A DNA stretch of 64,000 bases, taken from NCBI GenBank assembly GCA_951804985.1, contig OX638135.1, forward strand, positions 69,899,303-69,963,302. Direction: 5' to 3'. Shown piece by piece: positions 1 through 13,189 of this stretch (positions within the stretch are counted from its first letter, which is position 1; the number at the start of each line of letters is the position of its first letter). Source of the DNA: Dryomyza anilis (Eukaryota; Arthropoda; Insecta; Diptera; Dryomyzidae). Under the pieces are notes generated by a model that saw nothing but the letters and a program-made list of their open reading frames with translations, searched no databases and had not been told where the DNA came from. A program made the translations under genes and the position numbers.

Positions 1-871
1 TTTGCAGGTGTATTCATATTTTTTATTTTATTATTTCCACATATCCAATTAGATTCGTGTCCATAAGTTTGACACTCTTTGCAAAAAGGCATATTTTTTC
101 CATTCCAGCAATCTTACAAATGTCCTGATTTTTTACAAAAGGAACATATTGGAAATGTTCTCCCTATTTCGGAATTTATATCATCATTATTAATTACTTG
201 TCCAAATTCATCTACTAACGATTTGCTTTGCTCATTGCTTTTTGAAAAAGTTTCTTCCTTAAAATTATAATTGTCCTGTTTCGACCATGGTTCTTGCTGC
301 ATAACAGCTTCCACATTTAGAGCTTCATCTAACAATGCGCTTCATCTAATGTGTTTGACTTGCTACCAAACATTATAATTTTTATTGTTGGATTCCGAAC
401 TCCAATTTTTAAAGAAGTCAGAACTGAATCCAACAACTCTAATCTGAACACGACATCAATACCTATGTTTTTTCTGTACTTTTTACTGGCGATCTCCAAT
501 GCCATGAATTGTAATCCATATAACAGTCTGGCAAATGCCCTCAACTTTTCTCCACTATTTTGATATGTTTGTCTAATCTTTTGTAGTACTGAATGTAAGG
601 AAACTACTACTAAGTATGTATTTTTTAGCAAATCGTATAAATTTTCTATTTTTTCGAAATTTCTTGACCATACTAAGTCATAAGCATTCCCATTCAATCG
701 TAACCTAACGCATGTAATAAATGCATTATTCTCTGAATCTTGAATTCCAAGCTTCGCAGCTTTACAACCTTCAATAAATCTGTAAATTTCTGTTTTTAAT
801 AATGGTGAATCCGTTCCAGAAAAGCAGGGAACCAAATAACGTACGAGTTTCAAAATATTTTCCGTATCCAT
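1..871 (-). pseudogene. Ty3/gypsy-type Gag remnant with two zinc-knuckle-like motifs
   Basis: The minus strand from 871 to 329 reads as a 180-residue helical, charged protein beginning MDTENILKLVRYLVPCFSG, which looks like an insect gypsy Gag. A second frame from 335 down to 1 continues after a frameshift and carries two Cys/His clusters: CSFCKKSGH followed by a stop codon and a Cys, then CKECQTYGHESNWIC. These resemble nucleocapsid zinc knuckles that bind the element's RNA, although the last spacing departs from CX2CX4HX4C. The frameshift plus in-frame stop make it a pseudogene, and it runs off the window edge where pol should follow. An LTR and primer-site-like sequence at 2401-2997 and 2380-2400 lie upstream on the same strand and probably belong to it. 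Gag identity is inferred from architecture, so the clade is uncertain. Confidence 0.6.
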
Positions 872-953
872 TTTGATTGTCGACAGTGTTATTTACTATT
901 TCTTAATTTGTTTCGTGGTATATTTGTCCTTTGTTTACCTTTACTTATGACAT

Positions 954-1690
954 TTTTTATACCCTACACTAAGAGTGAAAGGGTATATTCAGTTTGGTAC
1001 GCCGTTTGTAACACCCAGAAGAAAGCATCTCCGGTATGGAAAAGTATATATATTCTTGATCAGCATGACCTCCTGAGTCGATTTAGCGATGTCCGTCTGT
1101 CCGTCTGTCTGTCCGTCTGTCTGTCTGTCCGTCTGTCCGTCTGTCTGTCTGTTGAAATCCCTAAGACTTTTAAAATTGAAGAGCTAGATAAATGAAACTT
1201 ATAACTTAGATTACTAATATACCTACGCTGTATGTGCGAAAAAATTGGCGAGATCGGTCCATGGTGACCTATGATCCGACCACTTATGTTCAAATACCAC
1301 ATATAAAATGTACATATAAAGATCAATTTTTATGTATACGTGCTTAGGTAAACTTTGTTGGTCAAATATATATTGACATCATGCTCAAATACATGATAAT
1401 AATGTTTTCCGGCGAAAAGACTTGTGGTTCACAAAAAAAAAAATCGAAATTCGGTACACCTACCCATTTGTAAATATGGGTATCAAATGAATGGAAATTC
1501 TTCAGCGATTGAATGTTTGTAGTTATTTTCAGGATTCGTATACCCTGGTGACCTATATATCACTTTGAATGGTAACCACACATATGTGTAGGGTATTTAT
1601 AGTCGGCTTAGACCGACTATAATTTTGATAATCCTAACTATCATAATTACACCTACTTTAAAATTTCCCATGTGATCTAACCTTCCCAAC
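954..1690 (+). mobile_element. mini-me / DINE-1-like non-autonomous element, copy A
   Basis: The most complete copy here. It starts near TATACCCTACACTAAGAGTG and contains the core 'gacctcctgagtcgattta' followed by a (GTCY)n tract (about 1090-1152). It ends with a hairpin near 1599-1620 (atagtcgg, loop, ccgactat) and the conserved tail 'catgtgatctaaccttccc'. Dipteran mini-me elements are known for a short core flanked by TA-rich and GTCY proto-microsatellites, and are grouped with DINE-1/Helentron-type non-autonomous elements. The 3' hairpin fits that. It sits between the gypsy gag (1-871) and its LTR (2401-2997), so it probably inserted into that element's leader. The ORFs through the GTCT repeat are repeat translations. 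Confidence 0.75.
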
Positions 1691-2400
1691 TGGTTTTATA
1701 TAAATTTTTACATTTTGAAAAATAATTAATGTTTCATATTTTGATTTTAAATATTTTATATTATATTTTTGATTTAATAATTTATAAATTATTTTGTAAA
1801 TTACATTTTCATAAATTATTATATACTGATTTTTTGATCGCATTTTAATATCCATATAATTTGATATACAAATTTATTATTTTTATGACCAGCATTCAGT
1901 GCTGCGAAAAACTGATACGTTTTGAATATAAATATTTGTTTGTTTTATAGTGTTATCGTTTTATATTTAATGAAAATTATAATTTACATACTAATAGTAT
2001 GAATTATTTTATTATACACTGGAGAGTCCGGAGTTCGGATTCGCAGTGTGTATTTTCTTTTATTTATTGTCATATTTTTATTATATATTATTTTATTTTA
2101 ATTAATATTTCGTAGTACTTTTTTTTTTACTTTCCATATTATTTTAAATTAATATTTCTATTATACACTGGAGGGTCCGTGGTTTGGAATCTCAGTGTGT
2201 ATTTAATTTAACATATTTAATTTTTCATTGATTTTTTTTTTAAATAGTTAGAATGCGTAAATATTTTTTATTCAAAACTTTAAAAACTCACCATTTTATA
2301 TTTGGGTTTTTACGTCCTTCGTCCTCCTCCCTTCGTTATACGTCCTCCTTCACACTCTCGATCCTTGAGAGGTTAGTACCGACGTACCGGTTGCGCCAAA
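1691..2400. other. AT-rich leader of the gypsy element with two 41-bp tRNA-arm-like modules and a primer-site-like sequence
   Basis: No gene is visible. Two near-identical 41-bp modules lie at 2013-2053 and 2162-2202. Each begins tatacactgga, contains a B-box/T-arm-like stretch (gagttcggattc; ggtttggaatct) and closes with cagtgtgtat, so the ends pair as a short hairpin. Next to the LTR (2380-2400) the minus strand reads TTTGGCGCAACCGG, reminiscent of the TGGCGC-type primer sites of some insect gypsy elements. The rest is low complexity. Confidence 0.4.
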
Positions 2401-2997
2401 TGTTGTAAAGTTAGAGTTGATTTATTTTACATTTATTTATTTTACAACTTAATTAATCAAAAGACACTTTTTATTTTTAGAGTTGAAAAGACACTTTTAG
2501 AGTTGAACACTTTTACTATTTTAGTACCTCCACTTGAGGTTGGTTAAACTACAATCCTTTAAATTGCCACGAAAGGTATTAACCATACCTTCGTTGCAAG
2601 CTTTTCTTAAATTCTATTCTCACTATGTTCTAGTGAGTTTTCACTTTCACTCAATTTTGGTGTACGTGACTTTTGAAGAAAGTCCGACTTGCAGTTTTTG
2701 ACTGACACCAATTGCGAAATATCAGAATTGTTGGCAATCGCTGCTTTGCTTATTTTAACATAGACCCAAAATTATGCAATGGAAAATTGTATTGCAAGCC
2801 TCTTGAAAGAGGTGTGGTCTAAGTAAAGCTTTAGCGCTTTACCAAATTATTGCCAGCTTCTGTTTACTGTGCAAGCTAACCTGAAAGAGGTGTGGTCTAA
2901 GCAAAGCTTAGCGCTTTGCCAAATTATTATCATTGTTGCCAACGTGAAGCGTTGGGACAATGCTATGAACATTTTGCTGTACAACATGAGTACAACA
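2401..2997 (-). mobile_element. LTR of the minus-strand gypsy element
   Basis: The interval begins TGTTGTAAAG and ends GTACAACA, giving TG...CA ends with a short inverted repeat. Immediately below it (2380-2400, minus strand) lies a primer-binding-site-like sequence, and the same-strand gag follows at 871-1. This makes it the probable 5' LTR of that element. Within the presumed U3, a ~50-bp segment with 'gaggtgtggtctaag' and 'agcgctttaccaaattatt' is repeated at about 2809-2853 and 2886-2931, a local tandem duplication typical of LTR enhancer regions. No matching 3' LTR is in the window. Confidence 0.55.
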
Positions 2998-3059
2998 TGA
3001 TATAAAAACATGATGTGCTCAACATATGTAAAGCAACATCCAAAACTGAATGAATAGTG

Positions 3060-4110
3060 AAGAACCATAAAGAAAAGAAAAATGTATGCGCTTATTCACA
3101 ACATTACGTATATGAAAGCCGGCTGCTGCGTGTATATGCTTAACCTGCCGTGCTAAATCCAATTCTTCTTCGCTATCAACGCTGTCCATTAGGTCGTCGA
3201 CGTAGTGGTGTTCTTGTATAGCCTCACAGCACGAGGGTATTGACTTTTATATTTTTCTGCATTTTTATCGTGATCATAATGTGCGATACATGGCGCACAA
3301 CAAATTCCGAACGTTAATGCGCCCATTAGGAAGATGCTGGTTTGTGAATTTCATCGTCTTTTTTCCACCAAAGAAATCTTTGAACGTGCATCTCGCTGTA
3401 CCTTACATTAATTTGATGAATCATTTCGGCTATGTCGCCGCAGATCGCAATTTGTCCGACTCTAAAACCGAGCAGTACGTCGACAAGCGAGTTAAACAGA
3501 TTTGGAACAGTAGGAAGTCGTTTAGAATTGTGCACCTAGTTGTTGCTGCCGTGTCCCATACCAGATGTACCTCTCCAGGTTTGTTAGGGTTTAGAGTAAC
3601 GAAGATCGGTAGATACCAAGTTAAACTTGAATTTTTAGTGATATCATCACTTGTGAGCTTCCTAGCGTATCCCTTTGTAATCAAATTGTCGACTTGATTC
3701 TGCAATGTGCTTTCTAATGCTAGATCCCTGCTAATTTTTTTATTAAGACACATCAATCGTCTGAACGCCGTCATGTAGCTATCGGGCAGTGTAGTTTGAA
3801 TATTTCGCCAAAGAAGTCCAACTTGGAAACGACCGTTAATCTGCTTACACGTTGAATCTAAAATCAGCAAAGCCTTTTTGTCGTGCTCTGACGTTAAACA
3901 TTTTGTTGTTGATGCTTCAAGATTAAATTACGTTTTTACTTCATCGTGCAGCTGATCGTAACGTTTAGAGCATTTACAAGTATGAGCGTTAACGTAATGA
4001 ATCAGCGAGCTGGTGGAATCACTGCATTGTAAGGTCCACTCTAGGCGAGACTTTGATGCGATAGGCTGTCGTCGTGATCCCTCACGTATTTTCATGGGTA
4101 CCGCGAGATG
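3060..4110 (-). pseudogene. BEL/Pao retrotransposon polymerase remnant
   Basis: Read on the minus strand, the region carries a BEL/Pao pol segment. Near 4080-3990 are RRQPIASKSRLEWTLQC-like and SLIHYVNAHTCKC-like stretches. From 3870 the frame holds GRFQVGLLWRN, LPDSYMTAFRRLMCLNKK, GYARKLTSDD and WYLPIFVTLNPNKPGEVHLVWDTAA, which is the pre-RT linker and start of the RT fingers. A frame change leads to GQIAICGDIAEMIHQINVR (first catalytic Asp region). A further change gives HHYVDDLMDS at about 3210, the YVDD box. Several frameshifts and a stop break it. The same family normally has LTRs, protease and integrase, none of which I see here. Confidence 0.8.
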
Positions 4111-4342
4111 CCAGTTGTCGGCACGCCTCTTATGCCCGTAACTTCAACGAGTAGATATCTCTTGGTGTTCGTATCTTACAGATATCTCTTACCTATCCGG
4201 TGTTTTTTCTCCTTAACTATACGTTAAAATTACGAAATTTTTCTTACACGATAACTAAGTACTAGTAAATACCTATTCGTTAAAGTTATGGGCATTATAC
4301 CTAGTTGGTATAAAATGCTTTTTTCTACTAGAATTTTGTAAA
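4111..4342. other. Unassigned spacer
   Basis: About 230 bp of AT-rich DNA between the BEL/Pao remnant and the gypsy integrase tail. I see no coding motif, repeat or hairpin of note. Confidence 0.4.
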
Positions 4343-4757
4343 AATGATGAATGGGACTATTGAATCCCTTATTACTTTTCCGCATACAATACTACTCCGC
4401 ATGTAGATACAAATTACTCGCCTTATGAAAAAGTTTTTGTAAAACTACTATATTTACCAAACGATAAATTAATAAAGAGGAAATAGCGTTCAACATAGAT
4501 TATTATGCACAAGAATTAAAATATAGATTGAAATTATCATTTGATATAATAAAAAAAAGAATATAAGATCTAAAAAGAAACGAAAAGAGATAAATCATGT
4601 TACAAATTCACTCATATTGGAGGTATGCGATTTATTACCAGTAAAAAACATTAATAGAAAGAAAAATCAACCACCATATCGTGGACCATTTAAAGTAATT
4701 AAAAGACAGGAAAAATATCACAACAACATGTTAAAGAAATGGATTATAATAAATTAA
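4343..4757 (+). pseudogene. Ty3/gypsy integrase C-terminal remnant
   Basis: The plus strand reads NDEWDY-stop-IPYYFSAYNTTPHVDTNYSPYEKVF from 4343, which matches the end of the gypsy integrase core (the 'YNTTPH...SPYE' region). After several frame changes it reads NHVTNSLILEVCDLLPVKN and RKKNQPPYRGPFKVIKRQ near 4600-4712, the GPY/F domain that closes many gypsy integrases and helps target chromatin. Stops and frameshifts are dense, so it is inactive. It lies on the opposite strand from the gypsy gag at 1-871 and is probably a separate insertion. Confidence 0.65.
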
Positions 4758-4784
4758 TAAATTTTAAATAAAAAATATATATAT

Positions 4785-5990
4785 ACAGTCTTGGCCAACA
4801 GTTTGAGGTACCCTATCAAGTTTAATTTCTTTTAATCCATGTTAGATATATTTAAAAATTAAAAACGCCAGTTTTAAAAGAAACGTTGTTTTATTTTATA
4901 TCTAGTATTTAGTAGATCCACCCTTTGCTGCTATGAACGCAGCAATTTTTTTTTTGGCATACTTGAAACTAATTACGAACAAGTGTCTTCTGAAATGTTT
5001 GTCCACTCTTCACGTAAAGCTGTCATTAAACTTGCTCATGATGATATGTTATGTTTTCTAATTTTATTCTTTAAAATAGTCCATAAATACTTAATAAAGT
5101 CAGGTGACTGTGCTGGACATTCCAAAAGGACGATATGATTAGTTTGCATCCATTGCATATTTATTCTAGATTTGTGGCAAGGAGCGTTGTCCTGTTGAAA
5201 TTTGACGCCTTGTAAGTTGGTATCGCCATACATTTTTAAAAATGATGATGGGACATTTACATAGTTCAAGGACATTTACATAGTTTGCACTGTTCATCCG
5301 ACCTTGGTAAAGTTATATTTCACCCACACCACCAGCCGCCATACAACCCCAGAACATAATACTGCCTCCTCCCTGTTTCACCGTAGGTACCACTCAGTCT
5401 GGGTGATCTGCTTCTCTCATATGTAACACCTAGTGTTCCAAAAATCTAATAAAAATTTAAAAAAGAGGACTCACTAAAACATATCATAACTAATAAATAG
5501 TTAGTACCAGGGACATGTAAGCATTTTTTACGAAGAAAACATAATGTAATTAATTATACCTCGAAGTTGGATTCGTCCGCACGTTTGGCCAATCTTCTGC
5601 TGTTAAATTTTGGTGTATTTTTGCCCATTCCAGTCGTTGTTTTTTATTGCATTCTGTTAGCCATGGCTTTTTCCTGGCATTGCAACCTCTAAGCCCAGAA
5701 TCGTGAAGACGTATCCAAACGGTTCTCGAAGAAATATTTTTTCTGCTGTCTTCGGACATGGTCGCAGCGAGCTTTGAAGAAGTCAACCTCCTATTTTTCA
5801 ACACATCTCGAATCAAATTTCGGTCTGCACGATATGTTGTAATGCGTTTTCGACCACATCTCTTTCTGGAATTATGCGTACTAGTGTCCTTAAAACTATT
5901 TATAGTACATTGATCACCAAATCGGGAACAGTTGACCATTCTTGCAATTTCCTTCTGACTTAACCCATCTTCATGCAATATCTGTATTTT
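4785..5990 (-). pseudogene. Tc1-like (Tc1/mariner) transposase remnant with one visible TIR
   Basis: A TIR starts at 4786 (cagtcttggccaacagtttg) directly after a TA run. On the minus strand from 5978 is a helix-turn-helix region (GLSQKEIARMVNCS), then GRKRITTYRADRNLIRDVL, then RTVWIRLHDSGLRG and RLEWAKIHQNLTAEDW. A frame change follows, giving ADESNFE with the first catalytic Asp at about 5565. Next come GGGSIMFWGCMAAGG near 5360 and FQQDNAPCHKSR at about 5195 with the second Asp. The third box reads SPDFIKYLWTIL: relative to the usual motif two residues are missing and the catalytic Glu is replaced by Lys. With the frameshifts this copy cannot work. No right TIR is evident before 6200. Confidence 0.8.
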
Positions 5991-6199
5991 TACACGCTGT
6001 TACATCGACAGTTCCATTTTTTGTTTACCCATATCAGTAATTAACCATTCAAATGTAGTATTTAGAATTAAAAATTGTGACATGAATCACAACGCATTTC
6101 AGATTTAACAATTTTTCAAAGAATACAAAATTTGAAAAAACTTGTTTATCATATATCGGCTTATAAACACTCATTAAGATGACGAAATATGTTGATTAG

Positions 6200-6838
6200 G
6201 TCCTAAGTAATGCATATCGTGGGATGAGGCCACTCAGTCGTTTTCAGAATAAAACGAAGGATCCACGAAACCTTCGCTAAGAAAAGAGGATATTCGTATA
6301 TTTTACGATATAATAAAATATTTTATTAACTCTATTAATTTCAATACAATTCTCTTCTTATATCAATGTACAGTACATAATAAAATATATAATTGAAATA
6401 TGAGTAGCCAGGTTCTTTCATTTGTGTTGGTTGAGCGGAGTTCGTAACACCATCCGATGATGACGTCGGTGATTAATACTGCTGTTCGGGTGTTTATCCG
6501 GCGCTCAGGTTTTGCGTTGATGGAGTTGTTCGGGTATAAGCTGTCGGTATGGTGTTCGGTTTTAGCGGATGGTAAGGTATTCAGTGGTTAGCCGACAGCG
6601 TAAAATAAGTGAACCATACAATACTACTGTAAGGCGTTCGGGTTTTTTAGCCGATGGTATGGCGTTCGGTTTTAGCCGACGGTAAGGTGTTCGGTGGTTA
6701 ACCAACAGCGTAAAATAAGCAACTATACAATACTACTGTAAGGCGTTCGGCTGTGTCTGGTGCAACCGAGCAAGCATCTGTTGAGTAGCATTTGTGATAA
6801 AGTACAAGGGAATTATATTGTGCATTAGTGTCGTATGT
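6200..6838. repeat. Spacer with a 110-bp tandem repeat (two copies)
   Basis: Copy 1 starts at 6546 and copy 2 at 6656, both beginning ggtatgg-gttcggtttt and including 'gacagcgtaaaataag' or its near match and 'caatactactgtaaggcgtt'. A partial earlier unit with 'tgttcggg' lies around 6483-6545. The unit is GC-richer than its surroundings. I see no coding potential, and the flanks 6200-6430 hold nothing recognisable. Confidence 0.6.
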
Positions 6839-7398
<560 letters not shown>

Positions 7399-7639
7399 GC
7401 TCACGCTCTTGGTTCACACGCGCCATGCACTTACGTTATCAGCGTATGTGCATGTTATGAGCTTTGCGTTACGAGAGAGCTGCAATGATTATTATTTTGG
7501 CATGTGCATGTAACGAGAGAGTTGCATTATGTCATGAATATATCGGCGTTTGAGTGCAGCGTAATGTCGGTATGTATTTGCCTTGAATACACTCCAACGC
7601 CCTCCCCTACGTTGACCAACACTGGGTACAGAATTGGAT

Positions 7640-10010
7640 ACCTTTTTTTGCTAGAGCGCTTTCATCCATACGCTCGACATGTCCAAGCCAGCGTAAGCGC
7701 TGGATCTTAATGCGCCTAACGTAGAGCTCACACAGTTCGTTGTTCTATCTGATTCTGTACTCGTTTTAACACATATCGGGCCATACATTTTCCAAAGAAT
7801 CTTTCTCTCGAACGCTCCTAAAGATCGCTCATCGGTGTTGGCAAGCGTCCATGCCTCAGCGCCATAGAGGAGGACTGGCATGATGAGCGACTTATAGAGC
7901 GTAATTTTTTTCCGTTTTATCCGTCTGATCCTCAATTTCCTATTGAGCCCAAAGTAACACTTGTTGGCAGGAGTTATTCTTCGGCTAATCTCCAGGCTGA
8001 TATTGATTTCCTTGTTGGTGCTGGTACCTAGTTAGATGAAGTCCTTCACAACTTCGAAGTTGTGGTTGTCAATAGTGACGTTTTGTCCAAGACGCCGGGA
8101 CGCTTTGTTTGTTGACACCAGGTACTTCGTCTTGTCCTCGCTCACCGGAAGACCCATTCGACGTGATTCCCTCTCTAAACTCTAGAATGCTGCACTGACT
8201 GACCCAATGATGTCGATATCATCAGCGTACCCGAGCAGCATGGAACTCTTGTTGAAGATAGTGTCATTGTGATGGAATTGTGCAGTTCTTACAATCTTCT
8301 CCATTATTAGGTTAAAGAAGTCACACGATAGGGAATCGCCTTGTCTGAAACCTCGTTCGGTATTAAACGTATCGGTGAGGTTGTTCCCAATTCTCACTGA
8401 GCAACGTATATCCCTCAGGTTCATCCAGCAAAGCCTTATAAGTTTCGCAGGTATACCGAACTAAGTCATGGTGGCGTATAGACGAGTCCTTATCAGACTG
8501 TCGAAGGCAGCTTTTAAGTGGACGAGCAGGTGGTGAGTGCCGATCTGCCTCTCTTTGGTCTTCTCCGCGATTTAACGCAATGTGAAAATCTGGTCTATGG
8601 TGGATTTCCAAGGTCCAATCAGTCCGTTGACGATGGGCTTCAGCCTTTCACATAAAATCTTAATTAGAACCTGATATTGAGGGGGCTCATACCACGTTAG
8701 TTGTTTCGTATCGTAGTATTTCCTACCTAAGATTTGGGCAGACTATACTGTAGTCAACGCAATCGTCAGGAACTGGGGTTGTCAAGCTCTCTTCTCTATC
8801 GGCGAAGTCATGATCGCCTGCGAAAAGATGAGTGAAGTGCTCTGTTTCTTAATCTCAGTATGGACACCTGTTACTAGATTCCCGTCATAGTCCTGACAGG
8901 AAGAAGGTCCGGTCTTTAAACCTCCGGTCAGGCGTCTTATCTTCTGAAAGAATTTTCGAGCCTCGTTCCTGTCGCCATGCATTTCAATATCTTCACAGTC
9001 GCATCTTTTAATTCTCTTTTCTTGCACCTTAAAAGATGTTTCTCTTCCCTACTCTTTTCGACTCTTCGTCATACCACTTGTTCCGTAGTTAACGTTGGAA
9101 TCCAAGCACCTCTTCGGCAGCCGTATGCATTGAGCGGGAGACGGTGACCACTGTGCGCATTCAGGAGTGCCTTGGGAAAGCAGGTGTGGGAGTCGAGCGG
9201 CAAATGCTTGTTTGGTATGTTGTGTGTGCAGCTTACTGACGTCTAGCTTTCTTTGCGTGGGTTTCCGTGCATTATTCGGAGCGCATAAGCGAGTCGGAAC
9301 CTTGGCTGCTACAAGGAAGTGATCCGATTCGGATGCGATTCCGTCAATTACAACATGATCAATTTGGTTGCGCGTGATCTAATCAGGTGACCGCCACGTG
9401 GCCTTGTGTATATTGAGATGCTTGAATCTAGTACTACTAATTGCCACGTTTCGTGCTGCGGTGAAGTCAATCAGCCTCATTCCATTGGCGTTGGTGTTGT
9501 CGTGGAGGCTGAATTTTCCAACTGTTGGACCAAATATATCCTTATGGCCGACCTTGGCATTAAAGACTTCGTCGAGGAGCTCACAGAAGGTCTGTTTGGT
9601 TTTATCGTCCTTCTCATTCGTCGGAGCGTGCGCACATACAAAGCTGTTGTAGAAATATTTAGACTTGATGCGGATTGTTGCCAGTCGTTCGTTCACGGGT
9701 GTGAAACTGGAGACACGGTGGCGGAGTCTCTTGTCGACTACGAATATGCAACCAAATTCATGATCACAGGATGCCTGTTTAGAACAGCCCTGTCCTGTCC
9801 ATCGCATTTCCTGGATTGCGGTGATGTCAGCCTTGTATCTTTCGAGGACATCCGTTGGATAGTGGCACCTTCTTTATAAATGGTTCGTATATTCCAGGTG
9901 CATAACCGTAAATCATGGTCCTTTATATGTTTAAGTAAGTTGTCATCGTGTTTTCGTTTTCCGACCAGACCTCTCACCAGGGTTGAAACCCGATCTTAAG
10001 CTGGTTGCAC
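7640..10010 (-). pseudogene. RTE-like LINE: AP endonuclease and reverse transcriptase, broken
   Basis: Read on the minus strand from about 10010. First comes an AP-type endonuclease: RLCTWNIRTIYKEGA (the N-terminal 'CTWN' motif, ~9910), RLATIRIKSKYFYNSFVCAHAPT (~9665) and RLIDFTAARNVAISSTRF (~9460). Next are a charged linker (DIEMHGDRNEARKFFQKIRR, ~8960), RT fingers and the catalytic box LLGYADDIDIIG at about 8225, and finally KITLYKSLIMPVLLYGAEAWT (~7900) plus IQRLRWLGHVERMD (~7700). This order is that of RTE-like non-LTR elements, whose endonuclease nicks the target and whose RT copies the RNA in place. Multiple stops and frame changes inactivate it. Clade is judged from motifs only. Confidence 0.8.
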
Positions 10011-11443
<1,433 letters not shown>

Positions 11444-11868
11444 CCCTACACTAAGAGTGATTGGCGTGATCGTTCCATTGTGACCTGTGATCTGACCAAA
11501 AATACCTCATATTAAATTTACATCTACAGAACAATTTTACTGTAGACGTGCTTAGGTAAACTTTTTTGGTCAAATATATATTGACTTCATGCTCAAATAC
11601 ATGAAAATAATGTTTCGGTACACATAATCATTTGAATATATGGGTATCAAATGAATGGAAATTCTTCAGCGATTGAAAGTTTGTGATTATTTTCAGGATT
11701 CAGGGTATACAACCCTGATGACCAATATACCACTTTGAATGGTAACCACAGATATGTGTAGGGTATTTAAAGTCGGCTTAGACCGTCTATTATTTTGATA
11801 ATCCTAACTATCATAATAACACCAAATTTAAAATTTTCCATGTGATCTAACCTTCCCAACTGGTTTTA
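11444..11868 (+). mobile_element. mini-me-like element, copy B, internally deleted
   Basis: It begins with TATACCCTACACTAAGAGTG as copy A does, but jumps straight to 'attggcgtgatcg', so the core and GTCY tract are missing. The 3' part is intact, with the hairpin at about 11769-11790 (agtcggcttagaccgtct, one mismatch) and the tail 'catgtgatctaaccttccc'. It lies about 150 bp inside the intron after the CaMKI exon, in the sense orientation. Confidence 0.75.
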
Positions 11869-11934
11869 GTTAGTACTTATATATAAAACAATAAATTAAA
11901 AATTAAGATAATAAAGAATAAGACTAATTTAACG

Positions 11935-12180
11935 TTGTCGTCAACAGAAACAGAATATGCTGCTCTTGCTGAAGCATCACATTAAATTTTGGGGATTATG
12001 TAGCCACTCAAAGATTTGTGGATCTTCAACCAACAATTTATAAAGATAACCAAAGTTGCCTTAAAATTCTCGAACAAGACACAGTCAATCCTCGAATCAA
12101 ACTTATTGATGTAAAAGTTATTTTTCAAGAGATCTAAAGCTCGTCGTATTAAACATAAATATTGTTGTATTGTTAATATA
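11935..12180 (+). pseudogene. Ty1/copia RNase H C-terminal remnant
   Basis: The plus strand reads LSSTETEYAALAEASH then a stop. In another frame it reads PTIYKDNQSCLKILEQDTVN and RIKLIDVKVIFQEI. These match the end of copia polyproteins: 'T.AEY.AL..A', then the 'DNQS..K' and 'KHIDV..HF' blocks of RNase H. A stop and a frameshift break it and nothing upstream of RNase H is present, so it is a truncated fragment. Nearby 12600-12650 (ggcgctatagggcccgaaag) might be an LTR or primer-site relic, but I cannot support that. Confidence 0.65.
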
Positions 12181-12190
12181 TTTACAATAT

Positions 12191-12256
12191 ATAATTTTCA
12201 GCAAATATTTTGTAAATATATTATCATATTTACAAAACCTTTGCTGAAAATTAAAT
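12191..12256. repeat. Short imperfect hairpin
   Basis: 'ttttcagcaaatattttgta' on the left pairs with 'tacaaaacctttgctgaaaa' on the right around a ttatca loop, giving an imperfect stem of roughly 25-29 bp in AT-rich DNA. It may be a relic of a small inverted-repeat element. Confidence 0.5.
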
Positions 12257-13033
12257 TTTATAAATTAATAAATTTAGTAGGTATAGTATGTTAGATATTT
12301 TATTAGATATTTTAAATTACGATATTGAGTGTTGGATATTAACTTTGCCAATATCAACTTTAAAATACTTTATATATTATTATTAATAAAGTATAGAATT
12401 GCTAATTGTAGCTGTAAAATAATTTTGAAAATATTTTTCATTCCCAAATAACAACTCAAATAAACTGTTGCTCTTAATAAATCACTTCAATACTAATTGA
12501 TATCAAATTACACAGAACGGCAAAATGAGAACTTTTTTAATAGAACTCGATTTCCAGGTTCTTTATGGTCAGCGGACCTAAAGTGTTAAATAAACTTATT
12601 CTCCTACACGTCTGGGTTAGGCGCTATAGGGCCCGAAAGGATTAAAATTAAGGGGTTCTAATATGCACCGCCTCTAGCGAAACGGTGCATGTTAGACTTC
12701 TGACGTGTAAGAAGCGATTATAGTGTATAAACCATGGATAATTTCCATTGAATACTCCAAGTCTGTATCTTATCTTTTTACTAAACTTTTGAAGGATTTG
12801 TAACAATAAAATCCTTTGGAGGGCAATAAACAGTAGAAGCGGTAAAATAATCACGTGAAAAAACGAATTAGGGTCTCCAAACAACAAAATCTCAGAATAC
12901 GAGCTATTTCTGAGATAATTAGTCTGCTAAAAATAAAAACTTATTGTGAATTAAATTTTGATAATTATACAGTCAATTATACGGTTATTATACGGTCAAA
13001 AAAAAATGTTATAGAATTTGGGGTAGAAAAAAA

Positions 13034-13085
<52 letters not shown>
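12257..13085. other. AT-rich spacer ending in a (TA)n tract
   Basis: No gene is recognised. A small hairpin (atgcaccg, 12-nt loop, cggtgcat) is at about 12663-12691. A pure TA run occupies about 13039-13085, directly against the perfect palindrome that follows. Confidence 0.4.
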
Positions 13086-13089
<4 letters not shown>

Positions 13090-13189
13090 CCACACTTTAT
13101 AAACGATATAGTTTTGCAATTACAAAAAGTAATTGCGATATAGTTTTGTAAGTAATTGCAAAACTATATCGTTTATAAAGTGTGGATAC
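13086..13189. repeat. Perfect 38-bp inverted repeat next to (TA)n
   Basis: 13086-13123 (gtatccacactttataaacg...) is the exact reverse complement of 13152-13189, separated by 28 nt that themselves contain a partial copy of the arm (gtaattgc, gatatagttttg). This is a compact fold-back structure sitting at a TA tract, as expected for the closed ends of a TA-targeting MITE or an aberrant TIR joint. Confidence 0.8.

Noticed and set aside
908..1326. ORFs with SVCLSVCLSV and RQTDRQTD repeats
   Set aside because: Both are translations of the (GTCY)n tract in a mini-me element.
12600..12650. Copia-type LTR or primer-binding site (ctatagggcccgaaagg)
   Set aside because: Only a vague resemblance to the copia primer region, no LTR pair, and it lies downstream rather than upstream of the copia remnant.
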